The notes under the pieces were generated by a model. The model did not search any database. It was not told the DNA's origin and was given only the letters and a program-made list of their open reading frames with translations. The translations under genes were made by a program, and so were the position numbers. Source: Paraburkholderia caballeronis (GTDB lineage Bacteria > Pseudomonadota > Gammaproteobacteria > Burkholderiales > Burkholderiaceae). From it: a stretch of 64,000 bases of DNA. Below, one piece after another: positions 16,647 through 26,800 of the stretch (position 1 is its first letter; each line of letters starts with the position of its first letter). Location: NCBI RefSeq assembly GCF_900104845.1, contig NZ_FNSR01000001.1:248001-312000 (forward strand). Reading direction: 5' to 3'.

Positions 16647-17617
16647 TGCAAAGAAAAGCGCTGTACGCCCTATTGCTGATCTGTCTGATTCTTGCGCCGC
16701 TCGTCGGCGTGTATCCGCTGTTCGTGATGAAGGTGCTGTGCTTCGCGCTGTTCGCGGCCGCGTTCAATCTGCTGATCGGCTACACCGGGCTGCTGTCGTT
16801 CGGCCATGCGATGTTCCTCGCGACGGCGGGTTACGTGACCGGCTACGCGATCCAGTCGATGAACTTCACGCCGGAACTCGGCGTGCTCGCCGGCACCGCG
16901 GCCGCGACGGCGCTCGGTCTGATCGTCGGGCTGTTCGCGATCCGGCGGCAGGGCATCTACTTCGCGATGGTCACGCTCGCGCTCGCGCAGATGGTTTATT
17001 TCGTGTTCCTGCAGGCGCCGTTCACGCACGGCGAGGACGGTTTGCAGGGCGTGCCGCGCGGCAGCCTGTTCGGGTTCCTGTCGCTGTCGTCGGACACGGT
17101 GCTGTATTACGTCGTGCTCGTCGTGATGGTGCTCGCGTTCGCGCTGATCGTGCGGGTCGTGCATTCGCCGTTCGGCCAGGTGCTCGTCGCGATCAAGGAG
17201 AACGAGCCGCGCGCGGTGTCGCTCGGCTACGATACCGACCGCTTCAAGCTGCTCGCGTTCGTGCTGTCCGCCGGGCTCGCGGGGCTGGCGGGCTCGCTGA
17301 AGGTGCTGGTGCTCGGCTTCGAGACGCTCGGCGACGCGTACTGGACGATGTCGGGCCTCGTCGTGCTGATGACGCTGGTCGGCGGGATGGGCACGCTGTT
17401 CGGCCCGCTGCTCGGCGCGGCGCTGATCGTCGCGCTCGAAGACCGGCTCGGCGACATCGGCACGGCGCTCGCGTCGGCGACCGGCGTCGACTGGTTCCGG
17501 TCGCTCGGCGAATCGACGACGATCGTGACCGGGCTGATCTTCATTGCGTGCGTGCTCGCGTTCCGGCGCGGGATCGTCGGCGAGATTGTCGCGCGCGTGC
17601 GGCCGCTGCGCGCGTGA
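16646..17617 (+). CDS. Branched-chain-type ABC permease (LivM-like)
   Basis: A 323-residue, roughly ten-segment membrane protein. It has LIGYTGLLSFGHAMFLATAGY near residue 43 (LivM hallmark) and the cytoplasmic coupling loop VAIKENEPRAVSLGYDTDRFK near 190. The ATG at 16646 overlaps the LivH-like stop, so the pair is coupled. It is the last gene of the transporter; a strong terminator follows 264 bases later. Confidence 0.93.
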   Translation: MQRKALYALLLICLILAPLVGVYPLFVMKVLCFALFAAAFNLLIGYTGLLSFGHAMFLATAGYVTGYAIQSMNFTPELGVLAGTAAATALGLIVGLFAIRRQGIYFAMVTLALAQMVYFVFLQAPFTHGEDGLQGVPRGSLFGFLSLSSDTVLYYVVLVVMVLAFALIVRVVHSPFGQVLVAIKENEPRAVSLGYDTDRFKLLAFVLSAGLAGLAGSLKVLVLGFETLGDAYWTMSGLVVLMTLVGGMGTLFGPLLGAALIVALEDRLGDIGTALASATGVDWFRSLGESTTIVTGLIFIACVLAFRRGIVGEIVARVRPLRA

Positions 17618-18253
17618 ACGCTCCGGGCGGAGCGCGTGTCGCGCGTTCCATGGGAGTGCGATGAAAGGGGCTGCCGGCAAGCGCGCGGCTTGCGGTGCGG
17701 CTGTGCGAGAATGGCGCTTCAACCCGCCTCAAGCCGCCCCAATTCAGTGCCGCACTGCACCACTAGGGTAAATGCTAGTTGTTGCAACCCGGCCCGATCG
17801 TTAATCTTGCAACAGTTCTGATGCACCCGAATTTGCAGGTGGAGAACGAGGAGACAACGAGGCACAAAGTGCCCGGCCAGAAAGCGCTGTTGGATGGGAA
17901 TCCAACAGCGCTTTTTATTTTTTATTCGACCGATTTTCACGGCGATTATCTTTTCCTTTCGCGGCCGATTATTTTTTCCGCGCCGCGCGCCTTCCTCCTT
18001 TTACGCAAACTGCGGCCCGTTACGCGCGATCCCAATGCCCGCGCGCGTTCCGGCGTTACGCGTCGCGCGCGGCGTCCACGCGCTCCGTTAATTGCTTGCC
18101 GTTGCGCATAACCGTCGCTACACTCGCCTTTCCCCGACCATGCGGTCGGTGTATTGCCCGACGTCAAGTGGACGGCAATTACGCGGATAAAATCGTCGCA
18201 GCCGGACAAACTCCGGCGCAATAAAGAAAGAAGCGATTGAACAAGGAGTGGAG
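17618..18253. other. 636-bp intergenic region with a strong terminator; possible small RNA
   Basis: No protein gene is convincing. The segment 17760-17880 has mixed composition, with GTTGCAAC at 17781-17788 and TTGCAAC at 17807-17813. It leads into the terminator at 17881-17914. The stretch 17915-18000 is unusually AT-rich for this genome. Either the livM-like transcript has a long 3' untranslated region, or a small RNA of about 130-150 bases ends at the terminator. Confidence 0.45.
17881..17922 (+). terminator. Strong intrinsic terminator with 15-bp stem
   Basis: A perfect 15-bp inverted repeat (17881-17895 with 17900-17914) around GGGA is followed by a T-rich run to about 17922. It is the strongest terminator in the left half. 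It ends either the Liv-type operon or a small RNA made from the preceding intergenic DNA. Confidence 0.9.
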
Positions 18254-19420
18254 ATGCGGTTGGCTTTGCGTTGGATAAGTGCGGCATGCGTCGCGACGGG
18301 GATGTGCGCGGCGACCGCCGGGGCGGCCTGGGCAGACGTGAAGATCGGCGTGACCGTGTCGGCGACCGGGCCGGCGGCGTCGCTCGGCATCCCGGAGAAG
18401 AACACCATCGCACTGTTGCCGAAGGAGATCGCGGGCCAGAAGGTCGATTACCTCGTGCTCGACGACGCGACCGACTCGACCCAGGCCGTGAAGAACGCAC
18501 GCAAGCTGACAAGCGAGGACCACGTCGACGCGCTGATCGGCTCGACCGTCGTGCCGAACTCGCTCGCGATGATCGACGTCGCCGCCGAAACCGGCACGCC
18601 GATGATCTCGATGGCGGCGGCCGCGTCGATCGTCGAACCGATGGACGCGAAGCGCGCGTGGGTGTTCAAGACGCCGCAGAACGACATGCTGATGGCCGGC
18701 GCGATCGCGCAGCACATGGCCGCGCACGGCGTGAAGACGGTCGCGTTCATCGGCTTCTCGGACGCGTATGGCGAAAGCTGGTTCAAGGAGTTCAGCAAGG
18801 CCGCGGAGGAACGGAAGATCCGCATCGTCGCGAACGAGCGCTTCGCGCGCAACGACGCGTCGGTGACGGGCCAGGTGCTGAAGGCGATGTCGCAGCATCC
18901 GGACGCGGTGCTGATCGCCGGCGCGGGCACGCCGGCCGCGCTGCCGCAGAAGACGCTGAAGGAGCGCGGTTATACGGGCAGGTACTACCAGACCCACGGC
19001 GTCGCGAACAACGACTTCCTGCGCGTGTGCGGCAAGGATTGCGAAGGCACGTATCTGCCGGCCGGTCCGCTGCTCGTTGCCGACCAGCTGCCCGACGCGA
19101 ATCCGGTGAAGAAGACCGCGCTCGCGTACAAGGCCGCCTATGAAGGCGCGTACGGCGTCGGCACGATCTCGACGTTCGGCGGCCACGCGTGGGACGCGAG
19201 CCTGCTGCTTCAGCATGCGATTCCGGTCGCGCTGAAGGCGGGGCAGCCCGGCACGAAGGCGTTCCGGGACGCGCTGCGCGCGGCGCTCGAAAACTCGCGC
19301 GACGTCGCCGGCTCGCACGGCATCTTCAACATGAGCGCGACCGATCATGCGGGCCTCGACGAACGCGCGCGCGTGATGGTGCAGATCGTCGGCGGCAAGT
19401 GGAAGCTGGCCGGCGACTGA
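18254..19420 (+). CDS. Liv-type substrate-binding protein, copy 1
   Basis: A 388-residue periplasmic binding protein. The signal peptide ends near AWA (about residue 26), followed by DVKIGVTVSATGPAASLGIPEK. CGKDCEG near 260 is a likely disulfide pair. The ATG at 18254 follows AAGGAG; a GTG at 18248 is also in frame. It is clearly paralogous to the next gene, sharing long stretches such as THGVANNDFLRVCGKDCEG. Both probably feed the permease and ATPases from 21042. Its own terminator suggests expression separate from copy 2. Confidence 0.9.
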   Translation: MRLALRWISAACVATGMCAATAGAAWADVKIGVTVSATGPAASLGIPEKNTIALLPKEIAGQKVDYLVLDDATDSTQAVKNARKLTSEDHVDALIGSTVVPNSLAMIDVAAETGTPMISMAAAASIVEPMDAKRAWVFKTPQNDMLMAGAIAQHMAAHGVKTVAFIGFSDAYGESWFKEFSKAAEERKIRIVANERFARNDASVTGQVLKAMSQHPDAVLIAGAGTPAALPQKTLKERGYTGRYYQTHGVANNDFLRVCGKDCEGTYLPAGPLLVADQLPDANPVKKTALAYKAAYEGAYGVGTISTFGGHAWDASLLLQHAIPVALKAGQPGTKAFRDALRAALENSRDVAGSHGIFNMSATDHAGLDERARVMVQIVGGKWKLAGD

Positions 19421-19458
19421 GCGAAGGAACGAGGCACGCGAACGGATCGACACGAACA

Positions 19459-19487
19459 GGGCACGGGCAGACGACGTGCCCTTTTTG
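19459..19487 (+). terminator. Intrinsic terminator after binding protein copy 1
   Basis: A 7-bp stem (19459-19465 with 19475-19481) is followed by TTTTT. It lies 38 bases beyond the stop and uncouples the two paralogous binding-protein genes. Confidence 0.75.
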
Positions 19488-19720
19488 TTGCACGCGCAAG
19501 CGCGGCGCGTGTTTCGCCCAGGGCGCGTGGTGACGGCGCGCGACGGACCGGCGGCGAATGTGCGGTGGCAGGCGAAGGCGCGCAGCGGGCAGGGAAAACC
19601 ATGCATCACACCGGTTGACCCGGTCACTACACTCAAAGGCCGGCCGTCGGCCCACGATGCCTCGGACCGGATCATCAGATACGCAGACAAAGCGCAGACG
19701 AAGCGTTTGGAGACACGCAA
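19488..19720. other. Leader region of binding protein copy 2
   Basis: No gene is seen. With the terminator it makes a 300-base gap, and it must contain the promoter of copy 2. TTGACC (19614-19619) followed by TACACT (near 19627) is reminiscent of promoter hexamers, but the spacing is too short, so I do not assign a promoter. The ribosome site is GGAG at about 19710. Confidence 0.35.
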
Positions 19721-20881
19721 ATGAAAACGACAAAGTGGGTAGTACGTGCCAGCCTCGCAGCGGCATTGATGGGCAGCGCCGGCCTCGCGGCCGCGCAGGT
19801 GAAGATCGGCGTCACGCTGTCCGCGACGGGGCCGGCCGCATCGCTCGGGATTCCCGAAAAGAACACGATCGCGCTGCTGCCGAAGGAGATCGGCGGCAAG
19901 AGCGTGGAGTACATCGTGCTCGACGACGCGTCCGACACGAGCAAGGCGGTGCAGAACACGCACAAGCTGATCGACGAGGATCACGTCGACGCGATCATCG
20001 GGTCGTCGGTCACGCCGAACTCGCTCGCGATGCTCGACGTGGTGTCGCAGGGCAAGACGCCGATGATCTCGCTCGCGGCGTCGGCGGCGATCATCGAGCC
20101 GATGGACCCGAAGCGTCAGTGGGCGTTCAAGACGCCGCAGAACGACAGTCTGATGGCCGATGCGATCGCCGGGTACATGGAGAAGCACGGCGTGAAGACG
20201 GTCGCGTTCATCGGCTTCACCGACGCCTATGGCGACAGCTGGTACAAGGAGTTCAGCGCGGTCGCCGCGAAGCACAACCTGAAGCTGGTCGCGAACGAGC
20301 GTTATAACCGCACCGATTCGTCGGTGACCGGCCAGGCGCTGAAGCTGATGGCCGCGAACCCGGACGCGGTGCTGATCGCCGGTTCCGGCACGCCGTCCGC
20401 GTTGCCCGCGAAGACGCTGAAGGACCGCGGCTACAAGGGCAAGATCTATCAGACGCACGGCGTCGCGAACAACGACTTCCTGCGCGTGTGCGGCAAGGAC
20501 TGCGAAGGCGAACTGCTGCCGGCCGGTCCGATTCTCGTCGCGGACCAGTTGCCCGATTCGAACCCGGTGAAGAAGTCGTCGCTTGCGTACAAGACCGCGT
20601 ATGAAAAGGCGTATGGGGCAGGGTCGGTCGCGACGTTCGGCGGTCATGCGTGGGATGCCGGCCAGATGCTTGCGCGCGCGATTCCCGACGCGTTGAAGAA
20701 AGGGCAGCCGGGCACCGAAGCGTTCCGCGTGGCGCTGCGCGACGCGCTCGAAAACGTGAAGGAGCTGCCGCTCGCGCACGGCATCATGAACACGACGGCC
20801 AGCGATCACAACGGTCTCGACGACCGTGCGCGCGTGATCGTGCAGATCGTCGACAGCAAGTGGAAGCTGCAGGGCGACTGA
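19721..20881 (+). CDS. Liv-type substrate-binding protein, copy 2
   Basis: A 386-residue paralogue of the preceding binding protein. The signal peptide MKTTKWVVRASLAAALMGS to AAA is followed by QVKIGVTLSATGPAASLGIPEK, with the conserved CGKDCEG and ATFGGHAWDAGQML. Tandem binding-protein duplicates let one membrane complex accept different ligands or expression levels. It is closest to the permease genes (160 bases) and is probably their main partner. No terminator is visible after it. Confidence 0.9.
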   Translation: MKTTKWVVRASLAAALMGSAGLAAAQVKIGVTLSATGPAASLGIPEKNTIALLPKEIGGKSVEYIVLDDASDTSKAVQNTHKLIDEDHVDAIIGSSVTPNSLAMLDVVSQGKTPMISLAASAAIIEPMDPKRQWAFKTPQNDSLMADAIAGYMEKHGVKTVAFIGFTDAYGDSWYKEFSAVAAKHNLKLVANERYNRTDSSVTGQALKLMAANPDAVLIAGSGTPSALPAKTLKDRGYKGKIYQTHGVANNDFLRVCGKDCEGELLPAGPILVADQLPDSNPVKKSSLAYKTAYEKAYGAGSVATFGGHAWDAGQMLARAIPDALKKGQPGTEAFRVALRDALENVKELPLAHGIMNTTASDHNGLDDRARVIVQIVDSKWKLQGD

Positions 20882-21041
20882 TCCGCCCGCGTGCCGCGGT
20901 CCGCGTCTTTATTGCGCGCGGATCGCGTCGTCATTCTGGTCACCGACAATGAGCGGCGCGCCGCGCGGGTCGGCTCGACCCCGCAGTTAGCAATCCCGAT
21001 TGCTTCGTTTTCCGATTTTCGACGTTTCAGGACGAGGGTGT

Positions 21042-22097
21042 ATGGATTTATCAATCGCCGCGATCCTCGCGCAGGACGGCATCACCACCGGCGCGATCTA
21101 CGCGTTGCTCGCGCTCGCGCTGGTGCTCGTGTTCTCCGTCACGCGCGTGATCTTCATTCCGCAGGGCGAGTTCGTGTCGTACGGCGCGCTCACGCTGGCC
21201 GCGTTGCAGTCGCAGAAGTTTCCGGCCACGTGCTGGCTGCTGGTCGCGCTCGGCGCCGCGTGTTTCGTCGTCGAGGCCGCGGGCATCGCGCGGCATGCGG
21301 AACGCCGCCGGCATGCCGCGCGCACGCTCGTCACGCTCGCGGGCAGGTACCTGCTGTTTCCGATCGCGCTTTATGCGCTGACGCGCGGCATCGCGAGCCA
21401 GCCGCTGCCGATGCTCGCGCAGATCGCGCTGACGCTCGCGATCGTCGTGCCGATGGGGCCGTTCGTGTACCGGCTCGCGTATCAGCCGATCGCGGAAGCG
21501 TCGACGCTGCTGCTGCTGATCGTCGCGGTCGCGGTGCACTTCGCGATGGTCGGCCTGGGGCTGGTGATGTTCGGCGCGGAAGGCTCGCGCACGAACGCGT
21601 TCACCGACGCGACGTTCGACATCGGCAGCCTGTCGATCTCCGGGCAGAGCCTGTGGGTCGTCGGCACGGCCGCGGTGCTGATCGTCGCGCTGTACTTCTA
21701 TTTCGACCGGACGATCTCTGGCAAGGCGCTGCGCGCGACGTCGGTGAACCGGCTCGGCGCGCGGCTCGTCGGCATCGGCACCACCCAGGCGGGGCGGCTC
21801 GCGTTCACGCTCGCGGCCGGGCTCGGCGTGCTGTGCGGGATTCTCGTCGCGCCGCTGACGACCATCTACTACGACTCCGGTTTCCTGATCGGGCTGAAGG
21901 GGTTCGTCGGCGCGATCATCGGCGGCCTCGTCAGTTATCCGCTCGCGGCGGCCGGTTCGGTGCTCGTCGGGCTGCTCGAATCGTATTCGTCGTTCTGGGC
22001 GAGCGCCTACAAGGAAGTGATCGTGTTCACGCTGATCATCCCGGTGCTGCTGTGGCGGAGTCTTTCCACGCCGCACGCCGAAGAGGAAGAGGAGTGA
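21042..22097 (+). CDS. Branched-chain-type ABC permease (LivH-like)
   Basis: A 351-residue membrane protein. It opens [38 protein letters not shown] and [16 protein letters not shown] charged, Arg-rich loop near 85-105 ([14 protein letters not shown]) makes it longer than a typical LivH of about 300 residues. The coupling loop [13 protein letters not shown] lies near 235, and the C-terminus is acidic (HAEEEEE). The ATG at 21042 follows GACGAGGG. The next gene starts four bases after its stop. Confidence 0.9.
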   Translation: MDLSIAAILAQDGITTGAIYALLALALVLVFSVTRVIFIPQGEFVSYGALTLAALQSQKFPATCWLLVALGAACFVVEAAGIARHAERRRHAARTLVTLAGRYLLFPIALYALTRGIASQPLPMLAQIALTLAIVVPMGPFVYRLAYQPIAEASTLLLLIVAVAVHFAMVGLGLVMFGAEGSRTNAFTDATFDIGSLSISGQSLWVVGTAAVLIVALYFYFDRTISGKALRATSVNRLGARLVGIGTTQAGRLAFTLAAGLGVLCGILVAPLTTIYYDSGFLIGLKGFVGAIIGGLVSYPLAAAGSVLVGLLESYSSFWASAYKEVIVFTLIIPVLLWRSLSTPHAEEEEE

Positions 22098-22101
22098 CGC
22101 G

Positions 22102-23889
22102 ATGAAACGGATCATCATGCACAACCGCTTTTTCTGGCTGTTCCTCGTCGTGATGTTCGCGCTGCCGGTGCTGCCGCAGCCGCTGCGCGTGCCGGAGTAC
22201 TGGGTCACGCTGCTGAACTACATCGGCCTTTATTCGATCGTCGCGATCGGCCTCGTGCTGCTGACCGGCATCGGCGGGATGACGAGCTTCGGGCAGGCCG
22301 CGTTCGTCGGCATCGGCGCGTACTCGACCGCGTATCTGACCACGCAGTTCGGCTTGTCGCCGTGGCTCGGACTCGTCGTCGGCGTGATCGTGACCGGCCT
22401 CGTCGCGCTCGTGCTCGGCCTCGTGACGATGCGGCTGTCCGGCCACTTCCTGCCGCTCGGCACGATCGCGTGGGGGCTCGCGCTGTTCTTCCTGTTCGGC
22501 AACCTCGACATGCTCGGCAAGTACGACGGCATCAACGGCATTCCGGTGCTGAACGTGCTCGGCATCGAGCTGGAGTCGGGGCGGCACATCTACTACCTGA
22601 TCTGGGTCGTCGTGCTTGCGTCGGTGCTGTCTGTTCAGAACCTGCTTAACAGCCGCGCCGGCCGCGCGATCCGCGCGCTGCGCGGCGGCGGGCTGATGGC
22701 CGAGGCGATGGGCGTCAACACCGCGTGGATGCGCGTCGTGATCTTCGTGTACGCGGCGGTGCTCGCGGCGGTGTCCGGGTTCCTGTACGCGCATCTGCAA
22801 CGCGCGGTGAACCCGACGCCGTTCGGGCTCAACCACGGTATCGAGTATCTGTTCATGGCAGTCGTCGGCGGCGTCGCGCACGTGTGGGGCGCGGTGCTCG
22901 GCGCGGCGATTCTGACGATCCTGCAGGACTGGCTTCAGACGCTGCTGCCGAAGCTGCTCGGCGAGAACGGCAACTTCGAGGTGATCGTGTTCGGCGTGCT
23001 GATGGTGCTGCTGCTGCAATACGCACGCCGCGGCGTCTGGCCGTTCGTCGCGCGGTTTTTCCCGCGCGGCCCGCAGGCGCACGTGCCGGAGAACGCCGAG
23101 CCTTTGCCGCAGCGCAGCAAGCCGGCGGCCGGTGAACTGCTGCTGACGGTGGACAAGGCGCGCAAGCAGTTCGGCGGTCTGGTCGCGGTGAACGACGTGA
23201 GTTTCGAGGTGCGCGCGGGGCAGATCATCGGGTTGATCGGCCCGAACGGCGCGGGCAAGTCGACCACGTTCAACCTCGTGACCGGCGTGCTGCAGGCGAC
23301 GAGCGGCGAGATCACGTTTCGCGGCGAGCGGATCGACCGGCTGGGCGCGCGCGACATCGTGCGCCGCGGGATCGGCCGCACGTTCCAGCACGTGAAGCTG
23401 CTGCCGGGGATGACGGTGCTGGAGAACGTCGCGATTGGCGCGCATCTGCGCGGCCGCGCCGGCGTGCTGCGCAGCATCGCGAAGCTGAACGCGACGGAGG
23501 AAGGGCGGCTGATGAGCGAGGCCGCGAAGCAGATTCGCCGCGTCGGGCTCGAACAGTACATGTACGACGACGCGGGCAGTCTCGCGCTCGGCCAGCAACG
23601 GATTCTGGAGATCGCCCGCGCGCTGTGCTGCGATCCGACGCTGCTGCTGCTCGACGAACCGGCGGCCGGTCTGCGGTATCAGGAGAAGCAGCAACTGGCG
23701 TCGCTGCTGCGCAAGCTGAGGGAAGAGGGGATGAGCGTGCTGCTGGTCGAACACGACATGGATTTCGTGATGAATCTGACGGATCGGCTGGTCGTGATGG
23801 AATTCGGCACGCGGATCGCAGAAGGGTTGCCGGAGGATGTGCAGAAGGACCCGGCGGTGCTCGAAGCGTATCTGGGTGGGGTGGAATGA
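22102..23889 (+). CDS. Fused LivM-like permease and LivG-like ATPase
   Basis: A 595-residue natural fusion. Residues about 1-320 are a ten-segment permease with [20 protein letters not shown] and coupling loop [15 protein letters not shown] Pro/Arg-rich linker (about 320-350) joins an ATPase with Walker [10 protein letters not shown], signature [15 protein letters not shown], Walker [14 protein letters not shown] and H-loop VEHDMDFV. The frame is continuous, so this is not an assembly artefact. Fusion fixes 1:1 stoichiometry of channel and motor. The stop overlaps the start of the LivF-like gene. Confidence 0.93.
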   Translation: MKRIIMHNRFFWLFLVVMFALPVLPQPLRVPEYWVTLLNYIGLYSIVAIGLVLLTGIGGMTSFGQAAFVGIGAYSTAYLTTQFGLSPWLGLVVGVIVTGLVALVLGLVTMRLSGHFLPLGTIAWGLALFFLFGNLDMLGKYDGINGIPVLNVLGIELESGRHIYYLIWVVVLASVLSVQNLLNSRAGRAIRALRGGGLMAEAMGVNTAWMRVVIFVYAAVLAAVSGFLYAHLQRAVNPTPFGLNHGIEYLFMAVVGGVAHVWGAVLGAAILTILQDWLQTLLPKLLGENGNFEVIVFGVLMVLLLQYARRGVWPFVARFFPRGPQAHVPENAEPLPQRSKPAAGELLLTVDKARKQFGGLVAVNDVSFEVRAGQIIGLIGPNGAGKSTTFNLVTGVLQATSGEITFRGERIDRLGARDIVRRGIGRTFQHVKLLPGMTVLENVAIGAHLRGRAGVLRSIAKLNATEEGRLMSEAAKQIRRVGLEQYMYDDAGSLALGQQRILEIARALCCDPTLLLLDEPAAGLRYQEKQQLASLLRKLREEGMSVLLVEHDMDFVMNLTDRLVVMEFGTRIAEGLPEDVQKDPAVLEAYLGGVE

Positions 23890-24647
23890 TGACGAATACG
23901 TCCATCCAACCGGTACTCGAAGTGTCGGGCCTCGCGGTGCGCTACGGGAAGATCGAGGCGCTTCATCAGGCGGCGATCAAAGTCGGCGCGGGGCAGATCG
24001 TGTCGGTGATCGGGCCGAACGGCGCCGGCAAATCGACGCTGCTGAACGCGATCATGGGCGCGCTGCCGGCGACCGGCCATGCGAGCGGCCGCATTGCGTA
24101 TCTCGGCGACGACGTCGGGCGGGTGCCGATTGAGCGGCGCGTCGCGCGTGGCATGTGCCTCGTGCCGGAGAAGCGGGAGTTGTTCGCGTCGATGTCGGTC
24201 GAGGACAACCTCGTGCTCGGCGCGTACCGGCGCAAGCGGGCCGGCGAGCGCAACTTCCTCGATCAACTCGACCACGTGTTCGAACTGTTTCCGCGCCTGA
24301 AGGAGCGGCGCGCGCAGGCGGCTGGCACGCTGTCCGGCGGCGAACGCCAGATGCTCGCGGTCGGCCGCGCGCTGATGGGCAAGCCGGATCTGCTGATGCT
24401 CGATGAACCAAGCCTTGGCCTCGCGCCGCTGATCGTGAAGGAGATTTTCCACATCATCAGCGCGCTGCGGCAGACCGGCGTCGCGACGCTGCTGATCGAG
24501 CAGAACGCGCGCGCCGCGTTGCAGATTTCCGACTATGGCTATGTGCTGGAGACCGGCGATCTGGCGCTGGAAGGGCCGGCGCAGGAATTGGCGCAGAATC
24601 CGCGCGTGATCGAGACGTACCTTGGGCTGGCGAAGAAGACGGCTTGA
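23886..24647 (+). CDS. Branched-chain-type ABC transporter ATPase (LivF-like)
   Basis: A 253-residue ATPase beginning [21 protein letters not shown]. Walker A is the canonical GPNGAGKST, the signature is [15 protein letters not shown], Walker [14 protein letters not shown] and the H-loop IEQNARA. Adjacent in-frame ATGs lie at 23886 and 23889 and overlap the preceding stop. It completes the second Liv-type importer; its transcript ends at the terminator that also holds parS. Confidence 0.93.
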   Translation: MMTNTSIQPVLEVSGLAVRYGKIEALHQAAIKVGAGQIVSVIGPNGAGKSTLLNAIMGALPATGHASGRIAYLGDDVGRVPIERRVARGMCLVPEKRELFASMSVEDNLVLGAYRRKRAGERNFLDQLDHVFELFPRLKERRAQAAGTLSGGERQMLAVGRALMGKPDLLMLDEPSLGLAPLIVKEIFHIISALRQTGVATLLIEQNARAALQISDYGYVLETGDLALEGPAQELAQNPRVIETYLGLAKKTA

Positions 24648-24684
24648 GCGTTTTACGTCAGCGGCTGGCTAAGCGGCGAACCAA

Positions 24685-24718
24685 GCGGGGTGTTTCACGT
24701 GAAACACCCCGCTTTTTT
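24685..24718 (+). terminator. Intrinsic terminator whose stem contains parS
   Basis: A 28-bp perfect palindrome (24685-24712) followed by six T residues. It ends the Liv-type operon 37 bases after the last stop. Its centre is the 16-bp parS sequence, so one element probably serves both transcription termination and chromosome segregation. Confidence 0.88.
24691..24706. promoter_or_regulatory. parS: parS centromere site 1
   Basis: The sequence is TGTTTCACGTGAAACA, the canonical bacterial chromosomal parS palindrome bound by ParB. It lies about 2.9 kb upstream of parA. Confidence 0.97.
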
Positions 24719-24838
24719 ATTCGGCAAGGCGTGGAACCAAAATCGGGCGGGAACGGCCCAAAACGCGAACCCGTTATAATCCGCGCATACCATTTTTCTG
24801 AGAAAGCTCACGCGGGTCGGTCATGCGTGAGGTCCACC

Positions 24839-26800
24839 ATGCTTTATCCCACTGAGTTTGACGTAATCGTCGTCGGCGGCGGTCACGCCGGCACCGAGGC
24901 CGCGCTTGCCGCCGCCCGCATGGGCGTGAAAACGCTGCTGCTCACGCACAACATCGAGACGCTTGGCCAGATGAGTTGCAATCCGTCGATCGGCGGCATT
25001 GGCAAGGGCCATCTGGTGAAGGAAGTCGATGCGCTCGGCGGCGCGATGGCCGCAGCGACCGATGAAGGCGGCATCCAGTTCCGCATTCTGAACTCGTCGA
25101 AAGGGCCGGCGGTCCGTGCGACCCGCGCGCAGGCCGATCGTCTGCTGTACAAGCAGGCAATCCGGCATCGGCTCGAAAACCAGCCGAATCTGTGGCTGTT
25201 CCAGCAGGCGGTCGAAGACCTGATGGTCGAAGGCGATCGCGTCGTCGGCGCAGTCACGCAGGTCGGCATCCGTTTTCGCAGCCGTGCGGTGGTGCTGACG
25301 GCCGGCACGTTCCTCGACGGCAAGATCCACGTCGGACTGAACAACTACACCGGCGGTCGCGCGGGCGACCCGGCGGCGGTCACGCTGTCCGCGCGGCTCA
25401 AGGAACTGAAGCTGCCACAAGGCCGGCTGAAGACCGGCACGCCGCCGCGCATCGACGGCCGGAGCATCGACTTTTCGCAACTGGAAGAGCAGCCGGGTGA
25501 TCTCGATCCGGTGCCGGTGTTCTCGTTCCTGGGTCGTGCCGAACAGCATCCGCGGCAGATTCCGTGCTGGGTCACGCACACGAATGCGCGGACGCACGAC
25601 ATCATCCGCAGCGGCCTCGACCGCTCGCCGATGTACACCGGCGTGATCGAAGGGGTGGGGCCTCGGTACTGCCCGTCGATCGAGGACAAGATTCACCGGT
25701 TCGCGTCGAAAGAATCGCATCAGATCTTCCTGGAGCCGGAAGGGCTGACCACGAACGAGTTCTACCCGAACGGAATCTCGACGAGTTTGCCGTTTGACGT
25801 GCAACTCGAACTCGTGCGATCGATGCGCGGACTGGAGAACGCGCATATCCTCCGGCCCGGTTATGCGATCGAGTACGATTATTTCGATCCGCGCGGGCTG
25901 AAATCGTCGCTGGAAACGAAGGTGATCAATGGCCTGTTTTTCGCGGGTCAGATCAACGGGACGACCGGCTACGAAGAGGCGGCGGCGCAAGGGCTGCTCG
26001 CCGGCATTAACGCCGGGTTGCAGGTGCAGGGCAAGGACGCGTGGTGTCCGCGTCGCGATCAGGCGTACCTCGGCGTGCTGGTCGATGACCTGGTGACGCG
26101 GGGCGTGTCGGAGCCCTACCGGATGTTCACGAGCCGCGCCGAGTACCGGCTGAGCCTGCGCGAAGACAACGCCGACATGCGGCTCACCGAGATCGGCCGG
26201 GAGCTGGGCGTCGTTGACGACGTCCGGTGGGGCGCATTCAGCCGCAAGCGTGATGCTGTTTCACGTGAAACAGAGCGGCTTCGTACCACGTGGGTCAATC
26301 CGAAGACGCTGTCCGCCGACGAAGCGACTGCGCTGCTCGGCAAGCCGATCGACCGCGAGTACAACCTTGCCGACCTGCTGCGCCGCCCTGGTGTCGGCTA
26401 CGACGGCGTGTGCGGTTTGCTCGAAGGCGCATGCGGGCCGGCGACACCGCTGATCGAAGGCGACGACGTGCTGCTCGCCCAGGTCAAGGAACAGATCGAG
26501 ATCGGCATCAAATATCAGGGGTATATCGACCGCCAGGCCGACGAGATCGAGCGCAACGAAGCGCATGAAAACACGCGTTTGCCGGAGGGCATCGACTATA
26601 CGGAAGTCCGCGGACTGTCGTTCGAAGCGCGCCAGAAGCTGAACCAGTTCCGTCCGGAAACGATCGGACAGGCATCGCGCATCTCCGGGATCACGCCGGC
26701 GGCAATCTCGCTGCTGATGGTGCACCTGAAGCGCGGCCTCGGCCGGCGCCAGCAGGGCGCGGTGGGTACGGGCAACGATTCGCTGCCGGTGGCTCAATGA
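24839..26800 (+). CDS. mnmG: tRNA uridine-5-carboxymethylaminomethyl modification enzyme, FAD subunit
   Basis: A 653-residue protein. The N-terminal FAD-binding [41 protein letters not shown] and the C-terminal helical domain (about 560-640) with [13 protein letters not shown] are all present at full length. With MnmE it modifies U34 of several tRNAs (cmnm5U pathway). It heads the conserved mnmG-rsmG-parA-parB block; the stop overlaps rsmG (ATGA). I use the ATG at 24839 for the canonical N-terminus, since upstream codons in frame cover the parS/terminator region. A second parS lies inside the coding sequence. Confidence 0.97.
   Translation: MLYPTEFDVIVVGGGHAGTEAALAAARMGVKTLLLTHNIETLGQMSCNPSIGGIGKGHLVKEVDALGGAMAAATDEGGIQFRILNSSKGPAVRATRAQADRLLYKQAIRHRLENQPNLWLFQQAVEDLMVEGDRVVGAVTQVGIRFRSRAVVLTAGTFLDGKIHVGLNNYTGGRAGDPAAVTLSARLKELKLPQGRLKTGTPPRIDGRSIDFSQLEEQPGDLDPVPVFSFLGRAEQHPRQIPCWVTHTNARTHDIIRSGLDRSPMYTGVIEGVGPRYCPSIEDKIHRFASKESHQIFLEPEGLTTNEFYPNGISTSLPFDVQLELVRSMRGLENAHILRPGYAIEYDYFDPRGLKSSLETKVINGLFFAGQINGTTGYEEAAAQGLLAGINAGLQVQGKDAWCPRRDQAYLGVLVDDLVTRGVSEPYRMFTSRAEYRLSLREDNADMRLTEIGRELGVVDDVRWGAFSRKRDAVSRETERLRTTWVNPKTLSADEATALLGKPIDREYNLADLLRRPGVGYDGVCGLLEGACGPATPLIEGDDVLLAQVKEQIEIGIKYQGYIDRQADEIERNEAHENTRLPEGIDYTEVRGLSFEARQKLNQFRPETIGQASRISGITPAAISLLMVHLKRGLGRRQQGAVGTGNDSLPVAQ
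26257..26272. promoter_or_regulatory. parS: parS centromere site 2, inside mnmG
   Basis: A second perfect TGTTTCACGTGAAACA, read in the mnmG frame as part of Ala-Val-Ser-Arg-Glu-Thr (near residue 475). It lies 1.3 kb upstream of parA and 1.57 kb from site 1. Confidence 0.97.

Noticed and set aside
17719-17940. A 73-codon minus-strand gene
   Set aside because: It is read straight through the terminator stem, has no ribosome site and no family resemblance.
24644-24838. N-terminal extension of mnmG
   Set aside because: The open frame continues upstream but crosses the parS/terminator palindrome; the canonical MnmG N-terminus begins at 24839.
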